In this document: positions 45,405 through 53,021 of the stretch, piece by piece
Layout of the letters: each line of letters starts with the position of its first letter
How positions within the stretch are numbered: position 1 is the first letter of the stretch
From: Streptomyces sp. V3I8
GTDB lineage: Bacteria > Actinomycetota > Actinomycetes > Streptomycetales > Streptomycetaceae
Assembly: GCF_030817535.1 (NCBI RefSeq)
Contig: NZ_JAUSZL010000002.1
Location: 3,038,001 to 3,102,000, forward strand
DNA length: 64,000 nucleotides
Direction of reading: 5' to 3'
Translations under genes and position numbers: made by a program
Notes under the pieces: generated by a model
Database searches by the model: none
What the model was told of the DNA's origin: nothing
The model's input: only the letters and a program-made list of their open reading frames with translations

Positions 45405-46001
45405 TCACTCGCCGCGCGTCGTGGGCAGGTGGGGCAGCCTGTCGGCGGCGACCACTCCTTCGAGGTAGCCACGGGCCCGCTCGGTGCGCGGGTAGGCCTC
45501 GAGGAGCTGCCAGAAATCGGCCCCGTGGCCGGGTACGAGCAGATGCGCGAGCTCATGGACGAGGACGTAGTCCACGACGTACTCGGGCATGCCCTGCAGG
45601 CGGTGCGACAGGCGGATGCTGCCTTCGGCGGGGGTGCACGAGCCCCACCGGGTGTTCTGGTTGGTGACCCAGCGCACCGAGGCGGGCCGGGCCCGGCCGT
45701 CGAAGTACAGCTCGGAGAGCCGGGCGGCGCGCTCGGACAGTTCCGTGTCGCCGAGCACCCGCTTGCTCTCCTGGGCGGCGAGTTTGTCGAGCATGACCGT
45801 GACCCAGCGCTGTTCCTCCGCCTCGGACATCCTGGCGGGAATGAGCACGATGGTGCGATCACCCTCACGGTACGCGGAGACCGTCCGGCGCCGCCGGGCG
45901 CTCCTGCGGACCTCGATCGCGCTCACCCCCGAGCCGCTCGGCGGCTGGCTCGTCGTGCTGCGCTGTGGGTTTCCGGCGCGGTGCAGTGGGTCGGCGGGCA
46001 C
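45405..46001 (-). CDS. YgjP/M48-like metallopeptidase (DUF45)
   Basis: A 198-residue protein with the DUF45/YgjP zinc motif VDYVLVHELAHLLVPGHGADFW (HExxH at HELAH, third ligand near H in PGHG) and WGSCTPAEGSIRLSHRLQ, which is typical of this group. GTG 46001 is the annotated start; an internal GTG at 45926, just before the conserved AIEVRRS, is possible. It points the same way as the TerD-AIM24 operon, 142 bases upstream of it. Substrate unknown. Confidence 0.85.
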   Translation of the reverse strand: MPADPLHRAGNPQRSTTSQPPSGSGVSAIEVRRSARRRRTVSAYREGDRTIVLIPARMSEAEEQRWVTVMLDKLAAQESKRVLGDTELSERAARLSELYFDGRARPASVRWVTNQNTRWGSCTPAEGSIRLSHRLQGMPEYVVDYVLVHELAHLLVPGHGADFWQLLEAYPRTERARGYLEGVVAADRLPHLPTTRGE

Positions 46002-46210
46002 GCCCCGACGTTACCCGTTGCGCAGGGCGGAAGTCCCGTCTCCGGTGCGCATCGATGCCGAACCGCGCCCCCAAGGGCCTGATTCGTACGACGAACATCC
46101 ACTGCCTGTGGATAACTTTCGGCACGCGCCGGGCAATGCGGGCATCCTGGCATTCGACCGGCGCAGTGGGACGAACTCCGCCGGCGTCACGGGGACGTAC
46201 GGGGGGCTCG

Positions 46211-47404
46211 ATGCATCCGATGGTGAAACCCGCGCTGCGGCGCGGCTGGCGGGATCTGCACACCGTGCAGTTCGGCATGGCGCCGGCGCACGCGATGGTG
46301 CTGGGCCCGCTGGACACGGCGACGGGGGGTTTTCTGGCTCTGCTCGACGGGACACGCGGACTGCCCCTGCTGCGCGACGAGGGCCGCCGCATGGGACTGC
46401 CCGAAGGCCGCGTCGACGGACTCGTGGAGCGGCTGTCCCGGTCCGGCCTGCTGGACGACGCGACGGGCGGCGGCCCGGCCGCCGACGCCCTGCGCGGAAA
46501 ACCGGCGGAGCTGGACCGGTTGCGGCCGGACGCCGCCTCGCTCTCCCTCGTCGCCCCCGGGCCCGGCGAGGCCATGCGCCGGCTGGCGGCCCGCCGCTCC
46601 CTGCATGTGCAGGTGCGGGGTGCGGGCAGGGTCGGAACCGTCCTCGCCTCGGCGCTGGCGGGGGCGGGCGTGGGCCGGGTCGACGTACAGGACGGTGGCC
46701 GCGTCGAGCCGTGGGACGTGGCGCCGGGCGGGCTGCCCGTGGAGTCCGTCGGCGAGCGCCGGGAGGAGGCGGCCCAGCGCGCGGTGCGCGGAGCGGCACC
46801 CGGCCGCCCGCCTCGCCGCGGCGGTGCCCGGTCCGCCGCCGGACAGGACGGCCCGGGACTCTCCCTGGTGATCCTCGCGCCCCGGGACGGTCTCGCCGTC
46901 CACGCACCCGACCCGGCGGACTCCCGGCCGCTGATCGACTCCGGTACGCCGCATCTGTTCGCCGGGGTCGTGGAGGGCACGGGGGTCGTCGGCCCACTGG
47001 TCCTGCCCGGGGACACGGCGTGCGCGGGCTGTCTGGATCTCGGACGCGCCGACCGGGATCCGGCCTGGCCACGCCTGCTGGCGCAGTGGCGCTCCGGTCG
47101 GCAGCCCCCGGTGCCGGCGTGCGATCTGACGCTGGCGGTCACGGTCGCGGGGCTGGCCGCGGGGCACGCGACGGCCTTCCTCGACGGGGAGCTACCGTCG
47201 AGTGCGGGGGCTCGCTGGGAGATTTCGCCGCCAGGTCTCGACTGGCACGCCCGCCCGGTGTGGCAGCATCCCGCATGCCCCTGCGGGGCCGGGGAGAAAG
47301 CTGAGGGGGAGCAGACCTCGGACGACGAAGGGCCGCACGAGACAATGGTCGGGCAACAGCCGCATGCGGCACGGCTGTCCGGTACTTGGAGGGCGCATGT
47401 CTGA
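46211..47404 (+). CDS. E1/ThiF-like protein (TOMM cyclodehydratase-like N-terminal module)
   Basis: A 397-residue protein. Residues 1-95 look like a winged-helix leader-binding domain (AMVLGPLDTATGGFLALLDG). Residues ~125-330 resemble a ThiF/E1 Rossmann domain: VRGAGRVGTVLASALAGAGV, VDVQDGGRVEPWDV, then VLPGDTACAGCLDLGRADRD with a CxxC, and PACPCG near the end. Such proteins act in RiPP cyclodehydration or similar, but no precursor peptide or YcaO is adjacent. ATG 46211 follows GGGGGG. It overlaps the UbiB-like gene by eight bases. Confidence 0.7.
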   Translation: MHPMVKPALRRGWRDLHTVQFGMAPAHAMVLGPLDTATGGFLALLDGTRGLPLLRDEGRRMGLPEGRVDGLVERLSRSGLLDDATGGGPAADALRGKPAELDRLRPDAASLSLVAPGPGEAMRRLAARRSLHVQVRGAGRVGTVLASALAGAGVGRVDVQDGGRVEPWDVAPGGLPVESVGERREEAAQRAVRGAAPGRPPRRGGARSAAGQDGPGLSLVILAPRDGLAVHAPDPADSRPLIDSGTPHLFAGVVEGTGVVGPLVLPGDTACAGCLDLGRADRDPAWPRLLAQWRSGRQPPVPACDLTLAVTVAGLAAGHATAFLDGELPSSAGARWEISPPGLDWHARPVWQHPACPCGAGEKAEGEQTSDDEGPHETMVGQQPHAARLSGTWRAHV

Positions 47405-48827
47405 TCTTCCCCGGAAGGCGGTCACCCGAACCGCCAAGCTCGCCGCGCTACCGCTCGGCTTCGCCGGGCGCGCGACCTGGGGGCTGGGCAAACGGATCGG
47501 CGGCAAGTCCGCGGAGCTCGTGGGCCGTGAACTGCAGCAACGCACCGCCGACCAGTTGTTCAAGGTCCTCGGCGAGCTCAAGGGCGGCGCGATGAAGTTC
47601 GGACAGGCCATGTCCGTCTTCGAGTCGGCGCTGCCCGAGGAGGTCGCCGGCCCGTACCGCGCGGCGCTCACGAAGCTCCAGGAGGCGGCCCCGCCGATGC
47701 CGACCCGCACGGTGCACGCCGTGCTGACGGAACGGCTCGGCGAGGACTGGCAGGACCTGTTCCTGGAGTTCCAGGACAAACCGGCCGCGGCGGCCTCCAT
47801 CGGGCAGGTGCACCGGGCGGTCTGGCACGACGGCCGGGAGGTCGCGGTCAAGGTCCAGTACCCCGGGGCGGGCGAGGCCCTGCTGTCCGACCTGAACCAG
47901 CTGAGCCGTTTCGCCCGGCTGCTGGGACCGCTCGTTCCCGGCATGGACATCAAGCCGCTCATCGCGGAGATGCGCGACCGGGTGTCCGAGGAGCTCGACT
48001 ACGGCCTGGAGGCCCAGGCCCAGCGGGCACACGCGGAGGAGTTCGCGGACGACCCGGACGTGCTCGTGCCCGCGGTGGTCCACCAGAGCGAGCAGGTGCT
48101 GGTGACGGAGTGGATCGACGGGACACCGCTGTCCGAGGTCATCACCGACGGCACGCAGGAGGAGCGGGACCGGGCAGGCCAGCTCCTGGCCCGCTTCCTC
48201 TTCTCCGGCCCGTCCCGCACGGGGCTGCTGCACGCCGACCCGCATCCGGGGAACTTCCGTCTCCTGCCGGACGCCCCCGACGGCTCCGAAGGCGCCGAAA
48301 GCTCCGGGGACAGGAGCCGCTGGCGACTGGGCGTCCTGGACTTCGGCACGGTGGACCGTCTGCCGGACGGCCTGCCGCCGACGATCGGCGCCTCGCTGCG
48401 CATGACCCTGGACGGCGAGGCGGAGGCCGTCCACGAACTGCTCCGGGAGGAGGGCTTCATCAAGGAGTCCATAGAACTGGACCCGGAGGCCGTCCTCGAC
48501 TACCTGCTCCCCATCATCGAGCCGGCTCAGGTGGACGAGTTCACCTTCAGCCGGGGCTGGATGCGGAACCAGGCGGCCCGGATCGCCGACATCCGCTCCC
48601 CCGCGCACCAGCTGGGCAAGCAGCTCAACCTGCCTCCGGCGTATCTGCTGATCCACCGGGTGACCCTGAGCACGATCGGCGTGCTCTGTCAGCTGGGAGC
48701 GACGGTACGGCTGCGACAGGAACTGGAGGACTGGCTTCCAGGCTTCCTGCCGGACGCGGAGGACCTGGACGCGGAGGACCCGGGCGAGGAAGGCCCGGAC
48801 GAGGAGGACTCCGCGGCCGGGGCGTGA
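47397..48827 (+). CDS. UbiB/ABC1 (AarF) family atypical kinase
   Basis: A 476-residue ABC1 family protein. Family motifs are intact: GGAMKFGQ (63-70, KxGQ), AAASIGQVH with the Ala-rich nucleotide loop, VAVKVQYPG, HADPHPGNF and LDFGTVDRLP. UbiB-like proteins are ATPases or kinases linked to lipid/quinone metabolism; Streptomyces uses menaquinone so the exact role is unclear. The last ~30 residues are very acidic. It is translationally coupled to the E1-like gene. Homologue Rv3197 in Mycobacterium neighbours whiB7 and affects macrolide tolerance, as I recall. Confidence 0.9.
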   Translation: MSDLPRKAVTRTAKLAALPLGFAGRATWGLGKRIGGKSAELVGRELQQRTADQLFKVLGELKGGAMKFGQAMSVFESALPEEVAGPYRAALTKLQEAAPPMPTRTVHAVLTERLGEDWQDLFLEFQDKPAAAASIGQVHRAVWHDGREVAVKVQYPGAGEALLSDLNQLSRFARLLGPLVPGMDIKPLIAEMRDRVSEELDYGLEAQAQRAHAEEFADDPDVLVPAVVHQSEQVLVTEWIDGTPLSEVITDGTQEERDRAGQLLARFLFSGPSRTGLLHADPHPGNFRLLPDAPDGSEGAESSGDRSRWRLGVLDFGTVDRLPDGLPPTIGASLRMTLDGEAEAVHELLREEGFIKESIELDPEAVLDYLLPIIEPAQVDEFTFSRGWMRNQAARIADIRSPAHQLGKQLNLPPAYLLIHRVTLSTIGVLCQLGATVRLRQELEDWLPGFLPDAEDLDAEDPGEEGPDEEDSAAGA

Positions 48828-48836
48828 GTCACGCAC

Positions 48837-48870
48837 CGCGGGGGCCGGTCCGTTCGGACCGGCCCCCGCG
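48837..48870. terminator. Perfect 15-bp stem-loop between UbiB-like gene and wblC unit
   Basis: CGCGGGGGCCGGTCC-GTTC-GGACCGGCCCCCGCG, nine bases after the stop codon at 48827, with convergent transcription on both sides. Confidence 0.85.
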
Positions 48871-48930
48871 ATCGGCGACTGTCTCGGTGTGCCGACTGCA
48901 CCTGTGCCTCCCGGCGACGGTGCACGCCTC

Positions 48931-49254
48931 CTACTGCATGACCGCCATGGCCAGAGCGCGGCGGGCGCGCAGCGACGCGCGCTCGGCGCGGCGCTGCATA
49001 CGGCGGGCCACCACCAGGCGCATGGCCCGGCGTTCCAGCTCGGCCTCGTGGATCCGCGCGTGCATATGCGCACGCGCGAGGGCTTCTGGGATGAGTTGCA
49101 TCTCGCGGGTCCTGTTCTGACGCGAGTCGTTCGCGCCGGTGGAGGTGAAGTCTGGGGTCGCGGAGCCGGTGGGCTCGCCGGTGGACGGCTTCATCGGGGC
49201 CTGTTTCCTGGGGTCGTGCGTCAGGGGGCGATCGATCGTTCCTGTGAGGTTCAT
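48931..49254 (-). CDS. Small Arg-rich protein coupled to wblC
   Basis: A 107-residue protein. ATG 49254 overlaps the wblC stop codon (ATGA). The first half is polar and Thr/Pro-rich; the second half is a long basic amphipathic helix (ARIHEAELERRAMRLVVARR, then MQRRAERASLRARRALA). Internal ATGs at 49194 and 49101 are alternative starts. No domain is recognised. It belongs to the same transcript as wblC, so it should be induced by ribosome-targeting antibiotics. Confidence 0.65.
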   Translation of the reverse strand: MNLTGTIDRPLTHDPRKQAPMKPSTGEPTGSATPDFTSTGANDSRQNRTREMQLIPEALARAHMHARIHEAELERRAMRLVVARRMQRRAERASLRARRALAMAVMQ

Positions 49255-49619
49255 GCCGCAACCGGGTTCTTGCGCGGGCGGCCACGCGGCCGCTTCCGGG
49301 CGACAACGACACCCTGGACGAAGAGCTCGCCGCCCCAGACGCCCCAGGGCTCACGCCGCTCCTTGGCGCCGGCGAGGCAGGCCTCGATCAGCGGGCAGGT
49401 GCGGCAGAGGGACTTGGCGTACTCGACATCGGCCGGGGACTCGGCGAAGAAGACTTCCGGGTCGTAGGAACGGCAGGGGACGGGTACGCCGAGGTTCTCG
49501 ATGGCGTCGTCGAGCGCGGTCAGCGCAGTGAGCGGGGTCAAGGTGGAGTCCTCCGTGGAACCGGGCGGGGTGATCGTTTCGGAAGGCGGTACGGACGGGG
49601 CGTGCGCTTCGAGTTGCAC
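49251..49619 (-). CDS. wblC: WblC (WhiB7), iron-sulfur transcription factor for antibiotic resistance
   Basis: A 122-residue Wbl protein, the expected length. Four cluster cysteines are C49, C72, C75 and C81 (LCRTCPLIEAC); the GVWGGE turn and the C-terminal AT-hook RPRGRPRKN define the WhiB7 subgroup. It binds the housekeeping sigma factor and activates efflux, ribosome-protection and its own gene in response to translation inhibitors. GTG 49619 follows GAGGAAA. A long leader with uORF and terminator lies upstream. Confidence 0.95.
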   Translation of the reverse strand: MQLEAHAPSVPPSETITPPGSTEDSTLTPLTALTALDDAIENLGVPVPCRSYDPEVFFAESPADVEYAKSLCRTCPLIEACLAGAKERREPWGVWGGELFVQGVVVARKRPRGRPRKNPVAA

Positions 49620-49735
49620 GGCTGGTTTTCCTCGTCTGGTCGTGCCGGCCGGTTGGCCGGTTGGCGGCTGGTACCGGGGTTTTCTGTTGTCCCGAGGCCC
49701 CTTCGCTCCGCCGCCCCCGGTCGGGGACAAACAGA

Positions 49736-49770
49736 AGGGCCGCGGATCCCGGGTGGGGTTCCGCGGCCCT
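49736..49770 (-). terminator. Attenuator terminator in the wblC leader
   Basis: A 10-bp stem, GGGCCGCGGA (49737-49746) with TCCGCGGCCC (49760-49769), flanked by A-T, followed on the minus strand by TTCTGTTTG. It lies between the leader uORF stop (49794) and the wblC start, exactly where the published wblC/whiB7 attenuator is expected. A second palindrome, CCTGATCG-T-CGATCAGG (49782-49798), overlaps the uORF stop and could belong to the competing fold. Confidence 0.8.
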
Positions 49771-49793
49771 GAAGGCGCCGGCCTGATCGTCGA

Positions 49794-50099
49794 TCAGGCT
49801 GGATCACTCCAGGGGTCAGGCCCACGGAAGGCCCACATCGTGTGGTGCGTCTGCTGGTGCGCTCCGGCACCGGTGGCCGCAAAGGCATAGGCCTGGGCCT
49901 GTGCCTCTACTGTTTCCAGTGCCTTCATCGGTCGCTCATTGCGCTCACGGACAGGGAGTGCCGCGAGAGACACGGAGGACGCCGGCCGGACGGCAGCGAT
50001 GCCGGACAGACCGGTGCCCAGGTTCGAGAAGCCGGGCAGGCAGGCGGAGACGACCGAGCGATCGGTCATTTTGGCGGAGCTGGTGGTGATGCTGATCAC
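49794..50099 (-). CDS. wblC leader uORF
   Basis: A 101-codon open frame beginning at GTG 50099 with an excellent GAGAGGAGG ribosome-binding site and ending 24 bases before the terminator stem. The N-terminal part is Ser/Thr/Ile-rich. In Streptomyces, ribosome stalling early in such a uORF is reported to favour an antiterminator and so induce wblC. The peptide itself probably has no function; its translation is the sensor. An ATG at 50069 is an internal alternative start. Confidence 0.75.
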   Translation of the reverse strand: MISITTSSAKMTDRSVVSACLPGFSNLGTGLSGIAAVRPASSVSLAALPVRERNERPMKALETVEAQAQAYAFAATGAGAHQQTHHTMWAFRGPDPWSDPA

Positions 50100-50211
50100 T
50101 GGAATCGCCTCCTCTCGGCGTCTCTGGGACCGGGCGGGCCGGTCCTTCGGTTGTCGTCAAGTACAGCATGGAACCGGGGCCTTCGAGAAGGCCGCCGTTT
50201 CCGTGCTTTAG

Positions 50212-50249
50212 AACCTATGGGGATTGCCCGGGCATGCGCAAACTATTTT
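50212..50249 (-). promoter_or_regulatory. wblC promoter with WhiB7-type AT-rich element
   Basis: On the minus strand AAAATAG (50249-50243) is followed closely by TTGCGC (50241-50236, -35) and, after 18 bases, TAGGTT (50217-50212, -10). An AT-rich block directly upstream of the -35 is the signature of WhiB7/WblC-activated promoters. The start site would be near 50205, giving a leader of about 590 bases. Confidence 0.7.
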
Positions 50250-50264
50250 CTCGACGAGTTTGAA

Positions 50265-52496
50265 TCATTCCTCGTCCTGGTCGGTCTCCAGCTCCTGACC
50301 TGCGCAGATGGCGAGTACGTCGGCTCCGTAGCGGTTGAGCTTGCGGGCGCGGACGCCCGGGATGCGGGCCAGCTCAACCGGAGTGGAAGGCACCGCTTCC
50401 GCGATGGCCATCAGCGTCTTGTCCGTGAAGACGCAGAAGTCGGGCTGTCCGCTGCGTTCGGCCTGGACCGCCCGCCACTCCCGCAGCCGTTCGTAGAGCC
50501 CTTCGTCCATGTCGGAGGGGCAGTCCTCGCAGCGCATCAGCTTCATCTCGCCGGCGTCGTTGAGGGTGCGGCCGCAGACCCGGCAGCGTGCGGGGGTGCG
50601 GCTGGTCCGGCGGACCACGCCGGGGGCACCGCCCTGCGCTCCGCGCTCGATGCCGCCCACGCCGCCGGGACCGGTCGTGCCCCGGCGGCCCGCGGTGGCC
50701 ACGGAGCCGGGCCGCAGTCCGTCGAGGAACCGGCTGGGCCGCCGGTTGGGCCGGCCGCCGGGCGAGCGGGACTGCGACCAGGAGACACAGAGGTGCTCCC
50801 TGGCCCGGGTGACGCCGACGTAGAGGAGGCGGCGTTCCTCCTCTATCTGGTCGTCGGTCTTGGCGTAGGAGATCGGCATCATGCCTTCGGCGACGCCGAC
50901 CAGGAAGACGACGTCCCACTCCAGGCCCTTGGCGGAGTGCAGGGAGGCGAGGGTGACGCCCTGGACGGTCGGGGCGTGCTGGGCCGCGGCGCGCTCCTGC
51001 AGTTCGGCCACGAGGTCGCCGAGGGTGGCGTCGGCCCTGGCGGCGGCGAAGTCCTGGGCCAGGTTCGCGAGGGCGGCGAGGGACTCCCAGCGCTCCCTGA
51101 CCGCGCCGGAGCCCGCCGGTGGCTGGTGGGTCCAGCCGTCCCCGGAGAGGACGGCCCTTACCTGCGAGGGCAGGTCGGGGGCGTCGTCGAGGAGCGCGTC
51201 GTTGCCCCCGAAGCGGGCCGCCCCGCGCAGGGCGTGGATGGCCCGCTTGACCTCGGGCCGCTCGAAGAAGCGCTCGGCCCCGCGCAGCTGGTAGGGCACT
51301 GCGACGTCGGCGAGGGCCTGTTCGTAGATCTCGGACTGCGCGTTCGTACGGAAGAGGATCGCGATCTCGCTCGCGGGGGTGCCGGAGGCGATGAGGTCGC
51401 GGATACGGCGGGCGGCGCCCTCGGCCTCGGCGGGCTCGTCGGTGTACTCGGCGTAAGCCGGCTCGGGGCCCGCGGAGCGCTGGGAGATCAGTTCCAGCCG
51501 GTGGTCGGCCGCGCGGCCGCGGGCCTGGGCGAGCAGACCGTTGGCGAGGTGGACCACCTGCGGGGTGGAGCGGTAGTCGCGGACCAGTTTGACCACCGTG
51601 GCGCCGGGGTGGCGGGTGCGGAAGTCGAGGAGGTGGTCGGGGGTCGCGCCGGTGAACGAGTAGATGGTCTGGCTGGCGTCGCCGACGACGCAGAGGCTGT
51701 CGCGCTCGCCGAGCCACAGCTCCAGCAGACGTTGCTGCAGGGGGCTGACGTCCTGGTACTCGTCGACGACGAAGTGCTGGTACTGGGCGCGGACCGCTTC
51801 GGCGATGTCGTGCTGGTCCTGGAGGATGGCCACGGTCAGCAGCAGGACGTCCTCGAAGTCGATGACGCCGCGGGCGCGCTTGAGGTCCTCGTACGCGGAG
51901 TAGACCTGGGCGATCTCGGCGCGGTCGCGGGGCGCTTCCCGGCCGGCCTTGACCGCCGCCGCGGCGTAGTCGGCGGGGACGGTCTGGGTGACCTTGGACC
52001 ATTCGATCTCGCCGGTGACGTCCCGCAGCTCGCCGCGGTCGAGGCGGATACGGCAGGCGGCCGCCGCGTCGGCGACGAGCTGGATCTTCCGGTCGACGAT
52101 CCGGGGCAGGCTGCCACCGACGGCTTTCGGCCAGAAGTACTGGAGCTGGCGCAGGGCGGCGGAGTGGAAGGTGCGGGCCTGGACCCCGGAGGCGCCGAGC
52201 TGGCGGAGGCGGCCGCGCATCTCGCCCGCGGCCCGGTTGGTGAAGGTGACGGCGAGCACGCTGGAGGGCTGCAGGATCCCGGCCCGTACCCCGTAGGCGA
52301 TGCGGTGGGTGATGGCGCGGGTCTTGCCCGTGCCGGCCCCCGCGAGCACGCACACCGGACCGTGCAGAGCGGTGGCGACTTCGCGCTGCTCGGGGTCGAG
52401 CCCTTCCAGGACCGCGTCGGCTCCGCTCGGTGCGGCCGAGTACGGGGAGCCGTGCGGGTCCTGTGGGAAGAGGGTGGAATGCGTTGCTGCTGTCAC
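50265..52496 (-). CDS. uvrD2: UvrD2 superfamily 1A DNA helicase
   Basis: A 743-residue SF1A helicase: Walker A GAGTGKTRAITHR, motif Ia VTFTNRAAGEM, Walker B DEYQDVS, motif III GDASQTIYSFTGA, motif V LHSAKGLEWDVV and motif VI VGVTRAREHL. The C terminus holds a tetracysteine zinc finger (CRVCGRTL ... MRCEDC) and an HRDC domain, the layout of mycobacterial UvrD2. It acts in DNA repair. Its stop is 16 bases before the wblC promoter, in the same direction. Confidence 0.93.
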   Translation of the reverse strand: MTAATHSTLFPQDPHGSPYSAAPSGADAVLEGLDPEQREVATALHGPVCVLAGAGTGKTRAITHRIAYGVRAGILQPSSVLAVTFTNRAAGEMRGRLRQLGASGVQARTFHSAALRQLQYFWPKAVGGSLPRIVDRKIQLVADAAAACRIRLDRGELRDVTGEIEWSKVTQTVPADYAAAAVKAGREAPRDRAEIAQVYSAYEDLKRARGVIDFEDVLLLTVAILQDQHDIAEAVRAQYQHFVVDEYQDVSPLQQRLLELWLGERDSLCVVGDASQTIYSFTGATPDHLLDFRTRHPGATVVKLVRDYRSTPQVVHLANGLLAQARGRAADHRLELISQRSAGPEPAYAEYTDEPAEAEGAARRIRDLIASGTPASEIAILFRTNAQSEIYEQALADVAVPYQLRGAERFFERPEVKRAIHALRGAARFGGNDALLDDAPDLPSQVRAVLSGDGWTHQPPAGSGAVRERWESLAALANLAQDFAAARADATLGDLVAELQERAAAQHAPTVQGVTLASLHSAKGLEWDVVFLVGVAEGMMPISYAKTDDQIEEERRLLYVGVTRAREHLCVSWSQSRSPGGRPNRRPSRFLDGLRPGSVATAGRRGTTGPGGVGGIERGAQGGAPGVVRRTSRTPARCRVCGRTLNDAGEMKLMRCEDCPSDMDEGLYERLREWRAVQAERSGQPDFCVFTDKTLMAIAEAVPSTPVELARIPGVRARKLNRYGADVLAICAGQELETDQDEE

Positions 52497-52650
52497 CCCG
52501 CCATGCTGCCAGGTCGTCGGAGGCGGGTGCGCCGGTTGTCCACAGGGGCACGCTTGCAGTCGTACTAATGCGACAGTCGTCAGGTGCCGCGCCGGGTCCG
52601 CGCCGGGTCCTTACCGGGTCCGCGCCGGATGCTCCCGCCGGGGCGTGTAC

Positions 52651-52677
52651 GGGAATGGCGGCCCGGTCGCGTACGTT
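52651..52677 (+). promoter_or_regulatory. Sigma-R-dependent promoter of mycoredoxin
   Basis: GGGAAT (52651-52656), exactly 18 bases, then GTT (52675-52677): a perfect sigma-R promoter. The start codon is at 52727, so the leader is about 40 bases and contains the AAGGAG ribosome-binding site. It is in the same window as sigR and fits the known SigR control of mycothiol-related genes. Confidence 0.88.
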
Positions 52678-52726
52678 CCCCCCACAGCGAACGCGTACCT
52701 CCCCGCAGCGAAGGAGCACGAGAGAC

Positions 52727-52969
52727 ATGCCGGGCACCGTGACGATGTACAGCACCACGTGGTGTGGCTACTGCCGTCGGCTGAAGAGCCAGATGGACCG
52801 TGAGGGCATCACGTACGAGGAGGTCAACATCGAGCTGGACCCGGACTCCGCGGCGTTCGTGGAGAAGGCGAACGGCGGGAACCAGACGGTCCCCACCGTC
52901 CTCTTCCCGGACGGTTCGACGCTGACGAACCCTTCGCTCGCACAGGTCAAGCAGAAGATCGGCGCCTAG
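52727..52969 (+). CDS. mrx1: Mycoredoxin-1 (glutaredoxin-like)
   Basis: An 80-residue glutaredoxin fold protein with active site TTWCGYC (C13, C16) and the cis-Pro motif NQTVPTVLFPDGS. Mycoredoxins reduce protein-mycothiol mixed disulfides. ATG 52727 follows AAGGAG. Downstream of a perfect sigma-R promoter. The neighbouring uvrD2 diverges from it and nudC converges on it, as in Mycobacterium. Confidence 0.95.
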   Translation: MPGTVTMYSTTWCGYCRRLKSQMDREGITYEEVNIELDPDSAAFVEKANGGNQTVPTVLFPDGSTLTNPSLAQVKQKIGA

Positions 52970-52988
52970 GGGGTACGGGCCCCGGGCG

Positions 52989-53017
52989 CCCGGCACCCGT
53001 CTCGGGCGGCCGGTGCC
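52989..53017. terminator. Interrupted stem-loop between mrx1 and nudC
   Basis: GCC-c-GGCACC pairs with GGTGCC-GGC around a 14-base GC-rich loop. It lies between two convergent stops; the stem is short and bulged. Confidence 0.4.
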
Positions 53018-53021
53018 GGCC

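Noticed and set aside
46211..49254. E1-like gene considered part of a RiPP (TOMM) biosynthetic cluster with the small Arg-rich protein as precursor
   Set aside because: No YcaO, dehydrogenase or protease of a RiPP type is adjacent, and the Arg-rich protein lacks a Ser/Thr/Cys-rich core; it is also on the other strand and coupled to wblC.
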